Positions 55,105-64,000 of a stretch of 64,000 nucleotides of DNA are shown one piece after another. Every line of letters begins with the position of its first letter. Position 1 is the first letter of the stretch. The position numbers and the translations under genes were made by a program. The notes beneath the pieces were generated by a model that was given only the letters and a program-made list of their open reading frames with translations, had not been told where the DNA came from and searched no databases. Origin of the DNA: Brachionus manjavacas (lineage: Eukaryota > Rotifera > Eurotatoria > Ploima > Brachionidae); the NCBI GenBank assembly GCA_019054805.1, contig JAHQIY010000019.1:960001-1024000 (forward strand), given 5' to 3'.

Positions 55105-55872
55105 TTATTTCTTATTTAATTCCGTACCATTTAGAATAAATATGGAGTCTCCATAACGATGAGCAAATATCTGCTGAAATTCAATCCTCAACGGGCCATA
55201 ATTGTGAAAATATTTCCACGACTAAAAGGAATTTTTGATTAGAAAAAAAAAATATTTTCAGTTTTATCTATAATGTTAATTTAGTCAAATATGTAAAGAA
55301 ATTCAATTAAATCAAATTTTTTCTGTCGTTAATGGCTCTTTTGGTTGAAAATTTTAAAAAGTCAAAAATAGGTTTTTGGAGAATTTTTCATTTGAGCTAA
55401 ATCAGGATTTGAATTTCTTTTATGTAATTTAAAGTAATCAAGATTTCACTGACCAAAATATCATATTTTGTAGAGTAAAAATGTTCATATTTTTCCTCTA
55501 TTTTATAGTTTTTAAGTCAATAAAATATCATCTTCAAGAAAAAATCCCTCAAAATTATTTAAAAAAGCCTAAAATTAATAATAATTTTTTTTTTAAATGT
55601 AATTTTTATTTTTTGTATTTTTTTCAATTTACCTATGAGGCTTTAAATTTTTAAAATAAATACATAAAAAAATTAAAAAATTAAATTAAATAATAAATTT
55701 TGTAACTTTCTTAAATGATACAACTAAAAATAAACATTTCAAATGAGGAATTATTCATAAAAATTATTTGAATTTTCTAACTTGAACCTACCATTAGTCC
55801 ATTTTTGCCTATTGATAAAAACAGATGCTTTAACCAAAATATGACAAAAAATAACCAGGGCTCTTCTTTAAG
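55105..55872 (-). CDS. Unrecognised gene, last two exons only
   Basis: Minus-strand exons 55872-55792 (27 codons) and 55221-55105 (38 codons and TAA), both phase 0, with AG and GT signals and a 570-bp intron. They read LKEEPWLFFVIFWLKHLFLS, IGKNGLM, then SWKYFHNYGPLRIEFQQIFA and HRYGDSIFILNGTELNKK. The text looks conserved (aromatic, charged, a hydrophobic helix) but I cannot name the family. Upstream exons were not found; the palindrome at 56040-56433 lies just upstream and may interrupt the gene. Confidence 0.45.
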
Positions 55873-56039
55873 CTAAAATTAAAAAGAATAAGAGAAAAAA
55901 ATCAATTTTATAGTATTTGTAGAAGTAATAATCTTAATTTGTATCTTATTATTAAATTTAGTAAATATTTTTTGATAATTTTTTTTTATTTTATATTTTT
56001 TAAATTAAAAAAAAAAAGTTAATTGGAGTAACTTGTGCA

Positions 56040-56433
56040 ATATTATGGCATTGTGAAGTTAATGATCAGTTTTTGATGCTCAAAATGATCAAATCAATTT
56101 TTAATTATTAAATAAATTGTTTTTATTTAATACAATAAGTGCAGAGGTACGCTTTTGGATCTAACATACTTAGTGAAATCTAAAGATAAACTCTGCAAAA
56201 GCCTGTAAAATACAAATCACTTAAAATTGTATCATTTAGATGGTGTGCACTCTGCAATGTGCATTTTGATATTGCATAGTCTACTTTTTTATTTCAAAAA
56301 GTTTGTTAAATCCAAAAATGTACCTCTGCACTAATTCTATGTAAAATAACAATTTATTTCATAGTTAAAACTTTATTTGATCATTTTGAGCATCAAAAAT
56401 TGATCACAAACTTCTAAATGCCAAAATTATTAC
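56040..56433. mobile_element. Foldback element of about 394 bp with long inverted arms
   Basis: Left arm 56040-56175 and right arm 56298-56433 are imperfect inverted copies at about 80%. Shared words are TTTTTGATGCTCAAAATG, ATGATCAAAT, AATAAATTGT, AGTGCAGAGGTAC and TTTTGGAT(C/T)TAACA. A non-coding centre of about 120 bp joins them. A single end-like copy lies at 26887-26925. No clear target duplication. Confidence 0.7.
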
Positions 56434-57434
56434 ATTTGACTTAGATAGAGTATTAATTCTTTTCTGAAGGCAAAAAACGAGGAAACAGTTGATAATTTTC
56501 TTTCTTTAGCTTTATTAAATTCACTTATATATTAATCGATAGCTGCGTGACATGAATGACCAGACCTGAAGCCATGTTATTAAATACAAATCCTGGTATC
56601 ATAAATATTTTGTTCAATTTCAGTTCTCAAAGTTGAAAATAAAAACGGTAATAAAAAGAATTTGGGCAAATCAGTTTCACTAGACAAAGAGAAGGATTCA
56701 AAGCAAATATTAAACACTTCCAAACTTGGGGATTAAGAATAGATGCTGTTTTCAAGGGCACTAATAAAATACTAGACTAAATGATAGTGTAAAGAATATT
56801 TTTTTATATATTTATTAATTAATCAATTTTTTAAATAAATAATAATTTTTTTCAGTTCTCTTGGCCTTGAATTTAGTTTGAGAGGAAAATGAAAAAAATT
56901 TAAGTCACTTTCTTGACTTGACTTGTTCCTTGAACATAATTTGGGATATGGGTATTGAGCTGCTTAAGTGAATTCTAAATAAACCCTCAAAATCATTTAT
57001 AACATTAGGAACGTTTTAATAGATCAAACTGACATAAAAACAGAAAAATTGAATTTGTTTAAAATCTCAAACAATATTTTCAAATTTTAATTTTTTATTA
57101 ATTTATTTATTTTTAACAATATTCTTATTCATAAATTACTTTCAAAAACCAAATTGTAGTTATAACAATGACAGAAAGAGAAATCTACCAAATTATTTCT
57201 TAACAATTACATGAACATATTAAAAAAAGAAACAATAAATTTAGAACTTTATTGAATAATAACTTGCAATGAATTACAAGGATATGAAGTACAATATTTG
57301 AAGTCAAACTAAAATTTTAAAAAATTCTTAGTGCTTTCCAAGCGAGTTTGAGATATATTTTTAACCTTAAATTTTTAATTAAAAAAATTTTCATGATCAT
57401 TTCTTAAAAATTCTGCATTTATTTGAGTGTTAAA
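56434..57434. other. AT-rich spacer, no gene supported
   Basis: Degenerate text at 56440-56800 may be retroelement debris. A minus-strand stretch near 57245-57320 (FDFKYCTSYPCNSLQ after a TTTTAG) is too short to call. Confidence 0.35.
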
Positions 57435-58483
57435 TTAAGAAGATAAATTGATGTAATTTCTTTTCTGCAAAAAAATACTCTTTGACTGAATCGAGAGTTG
57501 CTTTGGACTCGGATCATCTTCACTTCCTGACCCAATTCTGATTAAAAACAGACCCAAAACACTTGTTTTAAGAGCCAAGCAAACTTTAAATTAATTAAAC
57601 CATCATTAATTTTTTTTTCAATTAATTCAATTACTTGCAAAAAATATTGAATTGAGTTTTTCTAAGAATCTTAGCAAAAAAGACTGGTATTTAATGTACG
57701 GCATCCGAAGCCAAATATTACAAAATGCACTCAGTCCTAGACAACACCCGCAAAACAATAACCATATTATTGAGACCATAGCACTGAAAAGTTTGTAAAT
57801 AGAAATTTTCGAACACTTAAACAACTCAATCGAAGCTGACCATAACCTAAAATTTTGAATAAATATAAGACTGAAGGCGGAGCAAAAAGTACCCTTCAGG
57901 TAATAGCCACTTCATCGAACACTTTAATACATGAGGATGCATTACAAGGAAACGTAGGATTCGGACTTAGGGAAACACGAATCATAAATTTTAAAGTCGA
58001 TATACCAAAATTATATGGAAACGATAGAGATAAAGTGGATAAATGGATATACCTGATAAAACAGAGGCTAGGAACCAAGGAATTATTAGAAGTAGGCTAA
58101 TAGATTTCGTTACAAACTTCTAAGAAGAAACGCTCTGCAAATGTTTAGATAAGAGAGATGAATTAGTGACGCGGGAAAAATTTAAATATAAATTAGTAGC
58201 AACTCTGAAACCAGCTGATGTTCAAAGAGGACTACGATCAGAACTTAAAAGTATTAAACTAACGTCAAATTTTGAGGACAACATAATAAAATTCTGGCCA
58301 GTTTCTAGAACAGAGTTTGGTTGCGTGTCTTCTGAGCGTGTGGACTCGGGCTCGGCAATTTCATCGCTGAAAAAAATCTTTAAAAAACAAAGAATGACAG
58401 GTTAATTGAATGGTTTAGCCAAGAACTTGGCCAAAATTGTTAATTTTCTTTGGGTCACGTTCAATTAAATCGAACTTTGACGT
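57435..58483 (-). CDS. Caveolin-like protein 3, with element-bearing intron and apparent ACG start
   Basis: Exons 58483-58427, 58377-58325, 57846-57635 and 57583-57435; total 471 bp with frame kept throughout, 156 residues, against 158 and 157 for its paralogues. It reads SKFDLIERDPKKINNFGQ, IFFSDEIAEPESTRSED-T, LWSASIELFKCSKISIYKLF, WLLFCGCCLGLSAFCNIWLR, then LALKTSVLGLFLIRIGSGSE and DDPSPKQL. Introns 1 (after NNFGQ) and 3 occupy the same places as in copies 1 and 2. Two oddities: the codon aligned with the start is ACG with a stop just upstream, and intron 2 (57847-58324) needs a GC donor, splits what is one exon in copy 2, and contains a gag-like remnant. Either a divergent live gene or a young pseudogene; frame preservation favours the former. 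Confidence 0.65.
57870..58300 (+). mobile_element. LTR-retrotransposon gag-like remnant
   Basis: On the strand opposite to caveolin-like 3: INFKVDIPKLYGNDRDKVDK and WIYLIKQRLGTKELLEV, then after stops and a frame change TREKFKYKLVATLKPADVQR, GLRSELKSIKL and NFEDNIIKF. The pattern (I-PKLxG, VxxW, FK..L...L.P..AQ, RxxLxxLK, F..YI..F) is that of gag matrix/capsid regions of Ty3- or Ty1-type elements. No LTRs or pol found. Confidence 0.6.
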
Positions 58484-59202
58484 TTAAAAAAGATCAATTA
58501 GTTCAAAATTTAAAGAAAATAGATGAAGAAGATTATTTGAAATGAGATTTTTGTAAACTAAATTTTTTTCAATTTTTTTTTAAATTGAACTTTTGTGATT
58601 GTATGTTTTTTAAGCTTGATTAGAAAACATTTTTTTCTATGATTATTTATATTTTAGTTGCATTTTTTAAATAGAATACCTCTTCAAATACTAGAGAAGA
58701 AACTATTAAGCCATTTTGCTCTGGCTTACATAATAACTCAATTTTCATTCAAAGAAATAAATTTTTGTTTGCAATATTACAAAATCCAAGACTCCATTAA
58801 GCTGATTCACTTGTGTTGTTGAGAGTTTTTTGAGAGATCGAAAATCTTGAGTCTTATAAATAAAAAATAAAAAGGTAAGAGTCATTAAGAAAAAACAGCT
58901 TTTCTAGTGAAAAAATAAAATTTTTAAAACTAGACTCTAGGTTTATCAAAATAGATTATTTCATAAGAAAAAATTAAATATATTAGAGAAAAATCTGGTT
59001 GATCATTTTGTTTGGAAAATGCGCTGAAAATTTCATAAAGATTAATAAAAATAATTTATTCGATTTTAATTTGGCAATTAATTTAATTATTTTTTTAATT
59101 TCTAAAAATAAACTTCTTTTAAAAATTTTTTTTATTTTTATAACTGTTTTGGAATTTAATAAAAAAATTTGAGCCCAAATAAAACAACTAATTCGAAGTC
59201 TG
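58484..59202. other. AT-rich spacer between caveolin-like 3 and lysozyme
   Basis: No gene seen. The frame at 58983-59225 on the minus strand is low-complexity I/K/L/F and overlaps the lysozyme end. Confidence 0.5.
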
Positions 59203-60164
59203 TCAAAAAGTGTCGATTTTTTCATAGGGTGCCTGTCTTTTGAGGCATCGATCTATAAGCCATCCGTAATATTCAGTGTTGTTATTGGCACAACCATTGG
59301 GCCCACCGTTGTGTATTCGGCCCATATGAGCACATGTTGATCCCAGTGAACAAAATGAAGCTTAAAAATTTTTAGATAAAATAAAATTTTTGTTGTGTGA
59401 CAATTTTTACAGTATCTGTTCATGTAGGCTCTGACACATCCCTCGGCACAATTCTTCGAATTGGAGCATTCTTTCCATCCACCACCTGGTTGACCACAGT
59501 CCAGCCAGTATTCATACTTGAGTTGGTACCAACCGCAAGACAGCGAACCCTGGTCCATGACACATCCAACATCACTGCACCACGACTCGATCTAAAATAT
59601 TCATTAAGCTACTGCTAAAAATTGGCAAAATAAAATTGATTACGAAACACAAACACTTGAGACATTGATCGGTTACGCCAAAGCTCGGATTGATCCCGGC
59701 CTGTATGGAGTCGATAAAATTTGTCTTTGCAGTTGAGCCTGAGTTAAAAAAAACCTGTTTCCAGTCAACATTTGTGGTTGTTGTCAATGGTGGGAATGTG
59801 TATGGCGCAGGTGTAGTGTACCAAGTAGTAGGCTGGGTCCAGCCAGTCCACTTGGTTGTTGTAGTGACTAAAATGTTGTTAGAATTTTATTCAAGATATT
59901 TTTTTAATTGTTACATCGTGTTGATGGAGGAGTCCGTCGCCAAGAGTCTTGGCTATTCTGAGGGTACCTATTTTGATTGTGCAAATGTTGAACTTGCTGC
60001 TTTTGCTTATTATTTATTTGATGGTAGTAGGCATGCTGGTAATTTGGAGGCTCGTAGCCTCTGACTGGCTGATAACCGTGAGGTGGGTGATAGTTTTCGA
60101 CTTTAATGAAGCCTTGACCAGAACAATGATTTAGCACTAAAAAAACTACAATTGTGGTTATCAT
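59203..60164 (-). CDS. Invertebrate-type (i-type) lysozyme with Pro/Thr/Tyr-rich linker
   Basis: Four exons: 60164-59915, 59867-59644, 59591-59411 and 59360-59203, introns 47-52 bp, in phase, 270 residues. The signal peptide is MITTIVVFLVLNHCSGQG, followed by a linker of about 125 residues rich in H, Y, P, Q, then T, W, P. The lysozyme domain begins TDQCLKCLCFIESWCSDVGC, then VMDQGSLSCGWYQLKYEYWL, DCGQPGGGWKECSNSKNCAE, GCVRAYMNRY and MGRIHNGGPNGCANNNTEYY. These are the landmarks of i-type (destabilase) lysozymes, including the catalytic Glu (FIES) and Asp (VMDQG) and the usual cysteine ladder. It cleaves peptidoglycan, in digestion or defence. The long linker is not typical of the family and may tether it to mucus or chitin. 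Confidence 0.95.
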
Positions 60165-61027
60165 CTAAATTTTGGCTTCTGATTAAATTTAATTGTCACT
60201 ACAAAAGGTATCATGTTCTCTCTATTGTTCTATTGGATTCTAGTTAGAATATGGGTTAAAAAAATTTTTTTGTCTATTTGTTTTTCGTTTCTAGTCCTTT
60301 AGAAGACTCATTAAAGCACAAATAAATTACGTATTTCTAGTAAAAATTAATTTAGCCAGGTAGTTGTTAAACTTATGCAAATCGGTCATCTGACTGCACT
60401 AAATCGTCTAGCGAACCAAGGATGACAAAATTTAGCTTTTATTTTTTATATCTGCTTAGAAATTATTTTGTATATTTTTTAATAATTATGTAAAAACTTA
60501 AAAATAAATTTTTATTTAAAAAAATGTGTTTTTTAGCGCGTTTTTCTGTAGAAATTTCCGCAACTTAACTAAAAGATCATAGAAAAAATTCAAGCTGATA
60601 AAAAATAGTTATCTACACATGTATTTATAGCGATCAAAGCAAAGATATTTTTTTCAAAAAGTATGTTTATTTTTTCTCGGTTAAGAGTTACATATTTGGT
60701 TAAGATTATTTTTTTGTTTAAGGATGAGATTATTCTTGATTTTTTTCTGAATAAACTCGTTCAAATATCATCTTTAACTAAGTTTATTACTTTGGTCAAA
60801 AATCATATTTCAATTATCCAACTTTTGTAATCCAATAACCCAAAATCAACTCACTTGATTAATTTTTTTATTGAAAAAATTTGAAAAGTTAAACCTTGAG
60901 CAATTTAATTCCAAAGTGGGACTTAACTTTGTGACTTTGTTGGGAACAAAAAAATATTTTATTTTTTCCAAATCAAGCTTGCACACTGGGCTTATTTTTA
61001 TAGACTCTATGTGGGTGAACGGAATGG
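60165..61027. other. AT-rich spacer, no gene seen
   Basis: Contains a TTAAGTCACA-type word near 60925 like the MITE interiors but no element ends. Confidence 0.45.
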
Positions 61028-61285
61028 ATGTTTGCTTTTTCTAAGCAACATTTGAGACGCTTTTTTGGACCCATCACTACAAGTGCAGCTCGAAATGATA
61101 TAAGTGTCAAACACGGGTCTTATAAGGATTCGTTTATTTCACAATTTAAAAATCAGGAGCGAAATTTCAGCAAAACATGTTTATTTATCAAGATTTCTCT
61201 CTTTTTTTTTCTAAACAATAAATGTTCTACCTGTAAAAAAACTCAATCAACAACTTCTGAAATTCAAAAACAAATTAAAAAATAA
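61028..61285 (+). CDS. Small ORF, possible mitochondrial-type N-terminus
   Basis: 85 codons from ATG 61028. The first 45 residues (MFAFSKQHLRRFFGPITTSA, ARNDISVKHGSYKDSFISQ) have the arginine-rich, hydroxylated, acid-free look of a mitochondrial presequence and of small respiratory-chain subunits. The last 40 residues look like AT-rich filler, so the real gene may splice away near 61170. Not recognised. Confidence 0.35.
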   Translation: MFAFSKQHLRRFFGPITTSAARNDISVKHGSYKDSFISQFKNQERNFSKTCLFIKISLFFFLNNKCSTCKKTQSTTSEIQKQIKK

Positions 61286-61589
61286 ACTTTTTCTATTTTC
61301 AAGAGTCTTTTAAGCTTGAGTAAAAAACAAAAGATTTTTTTAAAGAATTTTTTTAAAGAAATTTTTGAATTGCTTATTTAATTCAATTGTTATTTTGTAA
61401 CTTTTAGAATTGCTTTTTAGGCCGATTGACAATTTTAACAGTGATCTATACTCGTGTTAAAAACATTTTTAACAAATACGAAAATCATATTAAACGGCTT
61501 TAAATATTGTATTTCAATAACAAAATAACACTTTTCATAAAATTTCTAAGATATTCAAATATGTCAAATTTTAAATGATATATTTTACA

Positions 61590-61790
61590 GATTTTCTTCT
61601 ATATTTAGGACAACTTTGCAAACTAATCCTTATCAACGAGTCCAGAGCAGCGCCAAAGAGCGATATCATACTAGTCCTTGGGACAAACACGAACGGCTCT
61701 TGGCTAAACAATCTCTCTTTTTTTTCTTTCCAGTTATTCTTTCTAAGTACCTTTGCTATTATGCTGATTGTACAGGTAATTTTTTTTCCA
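61590..61790 (+). other. Exon-like stretch, unrecognised
   Basis: Frame without ATG: FSSIFRTTLQTNPYQRVQSS then AKERYHTSPWDKHERLLAKQ and a hydrophobic run. It looks protein-coding and again presequence-like, with AG before (TTTACAG or TTTAG) and GT after (ACAGGTAATT). It may be the second exon of the gene at 61028, or a separate small gene. Confidence 0.3.
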
Positions 61791-61956
61791 GAAATTTAAT
61801 AAACATTTTAATTTTGAATAAAATAAACAAAAAAATTATGTTTTTTTTTCTATTTTAGATTTTATTTTATTCAACGGCATCCTAATTAAAAAGTGTGATT
61901 TTGAGAAATTTTCTATTTAGTTAATATAATACCCTGTTGGGAAGTGTTGTTTAGAA

Positions 61957-64000
61957 ATGAAAGGGAAAATAATATTGGCCTTGTTAATTTTGTTCTATCA
62001 AAAAGAAGAGGTCAAGGCCAAAAAGTTGACCAAGAACGGTAGGTTGAATTAAAATGGAACTTTTTGTGATATTTTTTTGTCCAGAAAAGCTTCTAATGAA
62101 TGAGGACTTGATTTTCTATGAAAATGAACCAAAGTACAATGTGAAAAGACAAGTGAATTTCAATTTAGAATTTGGTTCGGGTCTGTCCGAGGGTAATGCT
62201 AAATTGAAAATTAATTTAATCGGATTAAATTTTGGATTAAAATTTAAGAACCGACAACTTTATTTGGGAATACAACATTTTTTTCTACGATAACTGATCA
62301 GACAACTTTGTTTGTAAATCTATGCGATTCGAATCCGTGTGCATCGAATACGACCTGTTTGAATTTAGGCGATGTGTATGAATGTGAATGTAATGAAGGA
62401 TTTGTTTACAACAATGTGCAAACAAGTTGTCAAGACAAAGATGAGTGTGCATTAAACATTTCTAATTGTGGAGAAAATGAAAAGTGTGTAAATACAATTG
62501 GAAGTTTTAAATGCATTTGTGCAGATGGATACGAATTAGTAAATAATGTATGTGAACAGATAACTTCAGAGACACCTAGTACCCAATTTGAATCAGAAAT
62601 AATTGAGACTACAGAAACAACAACGACTCCAATTCCAATTGTACCCAGTAAAAATAGTTTTATTGTGTACAATTAATATATTTAAATTTTTTTTTAAGTA
62701 TTGGGGCAAAATGATGTTTCCTTAAAAAATTTGTCTCTTATTGGCAACGATCAAAGTTACGAATTTACTTCGCCCAATGTATCGCTTAATATTCTAGGCT
62801 CATCTTTCAATTCTTTTAGAGTAATTTTATTTTTTGTTTAATTATTTTAATTAAAAGGAAATTTTAGGTTCAACCAAACGGATTTGTTTCATTTAGTGGT
62901 GAAGCTCCAAATTTGATTCAAGACCCACCAGGCTCAATAAAAGATCTTAATTTTCCAATAATTGCTCCATTTTGGTCAAATTCAATAATTGACGATGTAA
63001 AAAAAAACATTATTTTATTTTTTAAATTTTATTTTTATTTCCCATAAATTAGCAATCTGATATAAAATTCGGAACTTACCAAGAAAACGACATGGATCAA
63101 AATTTACTTGAGAAGATTAGAGGACTCTTAAATCGTCCTTCTAAACGAAGGTCAGTCTCTTTAGACGTCTTTGATCCAGAGCTTATTTATTCTATTACAT
63201 GGGAAGATCTAAAAGAATCAACAATATCAGATAAAGTATAAAAGCAAGTTTAATCTTAATGAAATTAATTCATAAAAAATAATTTAGAGAGCGACTTTTC
63301 AATTATTCATAACGACTTCATTTACGCAAGAAACATCATATGCTATTTTCAACTATATAAAAATTGACTGGACAGAATTTGATCAGGAAATTGTGTTTAT
63401 TGGTCTAACTGACGGAAAAAATAGCATAACGAACCCATTCACATCAAATAACGATGTATCAGGAAAACCAAGTTTAATTACAAGCCAACCAGGAAATACA
63501 GGGAAAAATGGAGTATATATATACAAACTAGAATTCGCAGATGAAATGACAAACGAAATAAGAGAAACGACAGACAGAGAAGAAAACGAAACGACTTTTT
63601 CGACAACAACTTCCTCTACTTCAACTAGACCCACAACATTGGGTGATGAAACTACAGAAGATATCGGGGTTGAAACTGAAGAAACTGAAACGACTTTTTC
63701 GACAACAACTTCCTCTACTTCGACTAGACCCACAACATTGGGCGATGTAACAACAGAAAATATCGTGGTTGAAACTGAAGAAACTGAAACGACTCTTTCG
63801 ACAACAACTTCCTCTTCTTCAACAAGACCAACAACATTGGGTGATGAAACTACTGAAGAGACTGAAACGACTCTTTCGACAACAACTTCCTCTACTTCAA
63901 CAAGACCCACAACATTGGGTGATGAAACTACAGAAGATATCGGGGTTGAAACTGAAGAAACTGAAACGACTCTTTTGACAACAGCTTCCTCTACTTCAAC
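61957..64000 (+). CDS. Secreted EGF-EGF-NIDO protein with mucin-like repeats (runs off window)
   Basis: Seven exons so far: 61957-62038, 62085-62192, 62249-62647, 62699-62820, 62868-62996, 63053-63235 and 63288 to beyond 64000, introns 46-57 bp, in phase, about 578 residues visible. The signal peptide is MKGKIILALLILFYQKEEVK. An EGF module (LCDSNPCASNTTCLNLG...CECNEGF) is followed by a calcium-binding EGF (DKDECALNISNCGENEKCVN, GSFKCICADGYELV). A NIDO domain comes next (IIAPFWSNSIIDD, SITWEDLKESTISDK, RATFQLFITTSFTQETSYAI), then a 33-residue Ser/Thr repeat (ETTFSTTTSSTSTRPTTLGD) in 99-bp units. NIDO plus EGF plus Ser/Thr repeats is the layout of nidogen-, alpha-tectorin- and MUC4-type extracellular or membrane-tethered proteins. 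Confidence 0.9.
63588..64000 (+). repeat. 99-bp coding tandem repeat
   Basis: Units begin GAAACGACT at about 63588, 63687, 63786, 63864 and 63963, i.e. spacing 99, 99, 78 and 99 bp. The fourth unit lacks 21 bp (7 codons), keeping frame. Units differ at only a few positions, so the array is young. It continues past the window. Confidence 0.9.

Noticed and set aside
1-64000. CRISPR array, bacterial operon or prophage
   Set aside because: No regularly spaced identical repeats; genes have spliceosomal introns and animal-specific domains. The spaced short motifs at 4.9 and 26 kb are irregular and better explained by transposon ends.

Overview
The window is very AT-rich DNA from a small-genome invertebrate animal. 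Genes are split by introns of about 46-60 bp with GT..AG ends (one candidate GC..AG), carry nearby AATAAA signals, and encode animal-specific families: caveolins, an invertebrate-type lysozyme, an Artemis-like nuclease, TTF2/lodestar, a WBP2-like protein, a C1orf131-like ribosome-biogenesis protein and an EGF/NIDO surface protein. Base composition, tiny introns, i-type lysozyme and many degraded non-LTR retrotransposons would fit a monogonont rotifer such as Brachionus. That is inference; no rRNA or mitochondrial marker is present to settle it. Exon models were built by hand from reading frame, splice dinucleotides and family resemblance. Nearly all keep phase across every junction.

Layout. 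1-5.2 kb: a LINE 3' end, a single-exon secreted leucine-rich-repeat protein, and a short CACTA-like element. 5.5-10 kb: AT-rich DNA with AT-hook tails of degraded transposase-like genes and hairpins. 10.2-11.8 kb: an intronless cytochrome P450 much richer in G+C than everything around it. 12-13 kb: a LINE remnant split by a 409-bp hAT-type MITE with a perfect 8-bp target duplication. 14.3-16.6 kb (minus): Artemis-like nuclease and C1orf131-like protein, 123 bp apart. 18.1-20.8 kb: interlocked Tc1/mariner-type inverted repeats. 21.1-22.3 kb: a five-exon PPTC7-like phosphatase. 23-25 kb: LINE debris. 25.1-25.9 kb: a possible C2-domain protein. 27.5-28.4 kb: WBP2-like protein. 28.7-29.7 kb: a mariner cut by a second perfect MITE. 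30.8-31.3 kb: a lone VASt-domain exon of an Aster/GRAMD1-like gene. 33.8-36.7 kb: the longest LINE copy (family 'LINE-A'), broken in several places. 37.3-42.2 kb: TTF2-like SNF2 ATPase with a 2-kb intron invaded by repeats. 44.6-50.4 kb: two intact and one broken paralogue of a six-cysteine single-pass membrane protein with a PPxY tail. 51-53.2 kb: head-to-head LINE-A copies and another hAT MITE. 53.5-58.5 kb (minus): three caveolin-like genes, the third with a gag-like remnant in a new intron and an apparent ACG start. 59.2-60.2 kb (minus): i-type lysozyme. 62.0-64.0 kb: a secreted EGF-EGF-NIDO-mucin gene that runs off the end.

The genes do not form one pathway. Local clusters are the notable organisation: the caveolin array (membrane scaffolds) and the six-cysteine/PPxY array (possible WW-domain or ubiquitin-ligase adaptors, as for WBP2 in the same window). 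No CRISPR, rRNA or convincing tRNA was seen.
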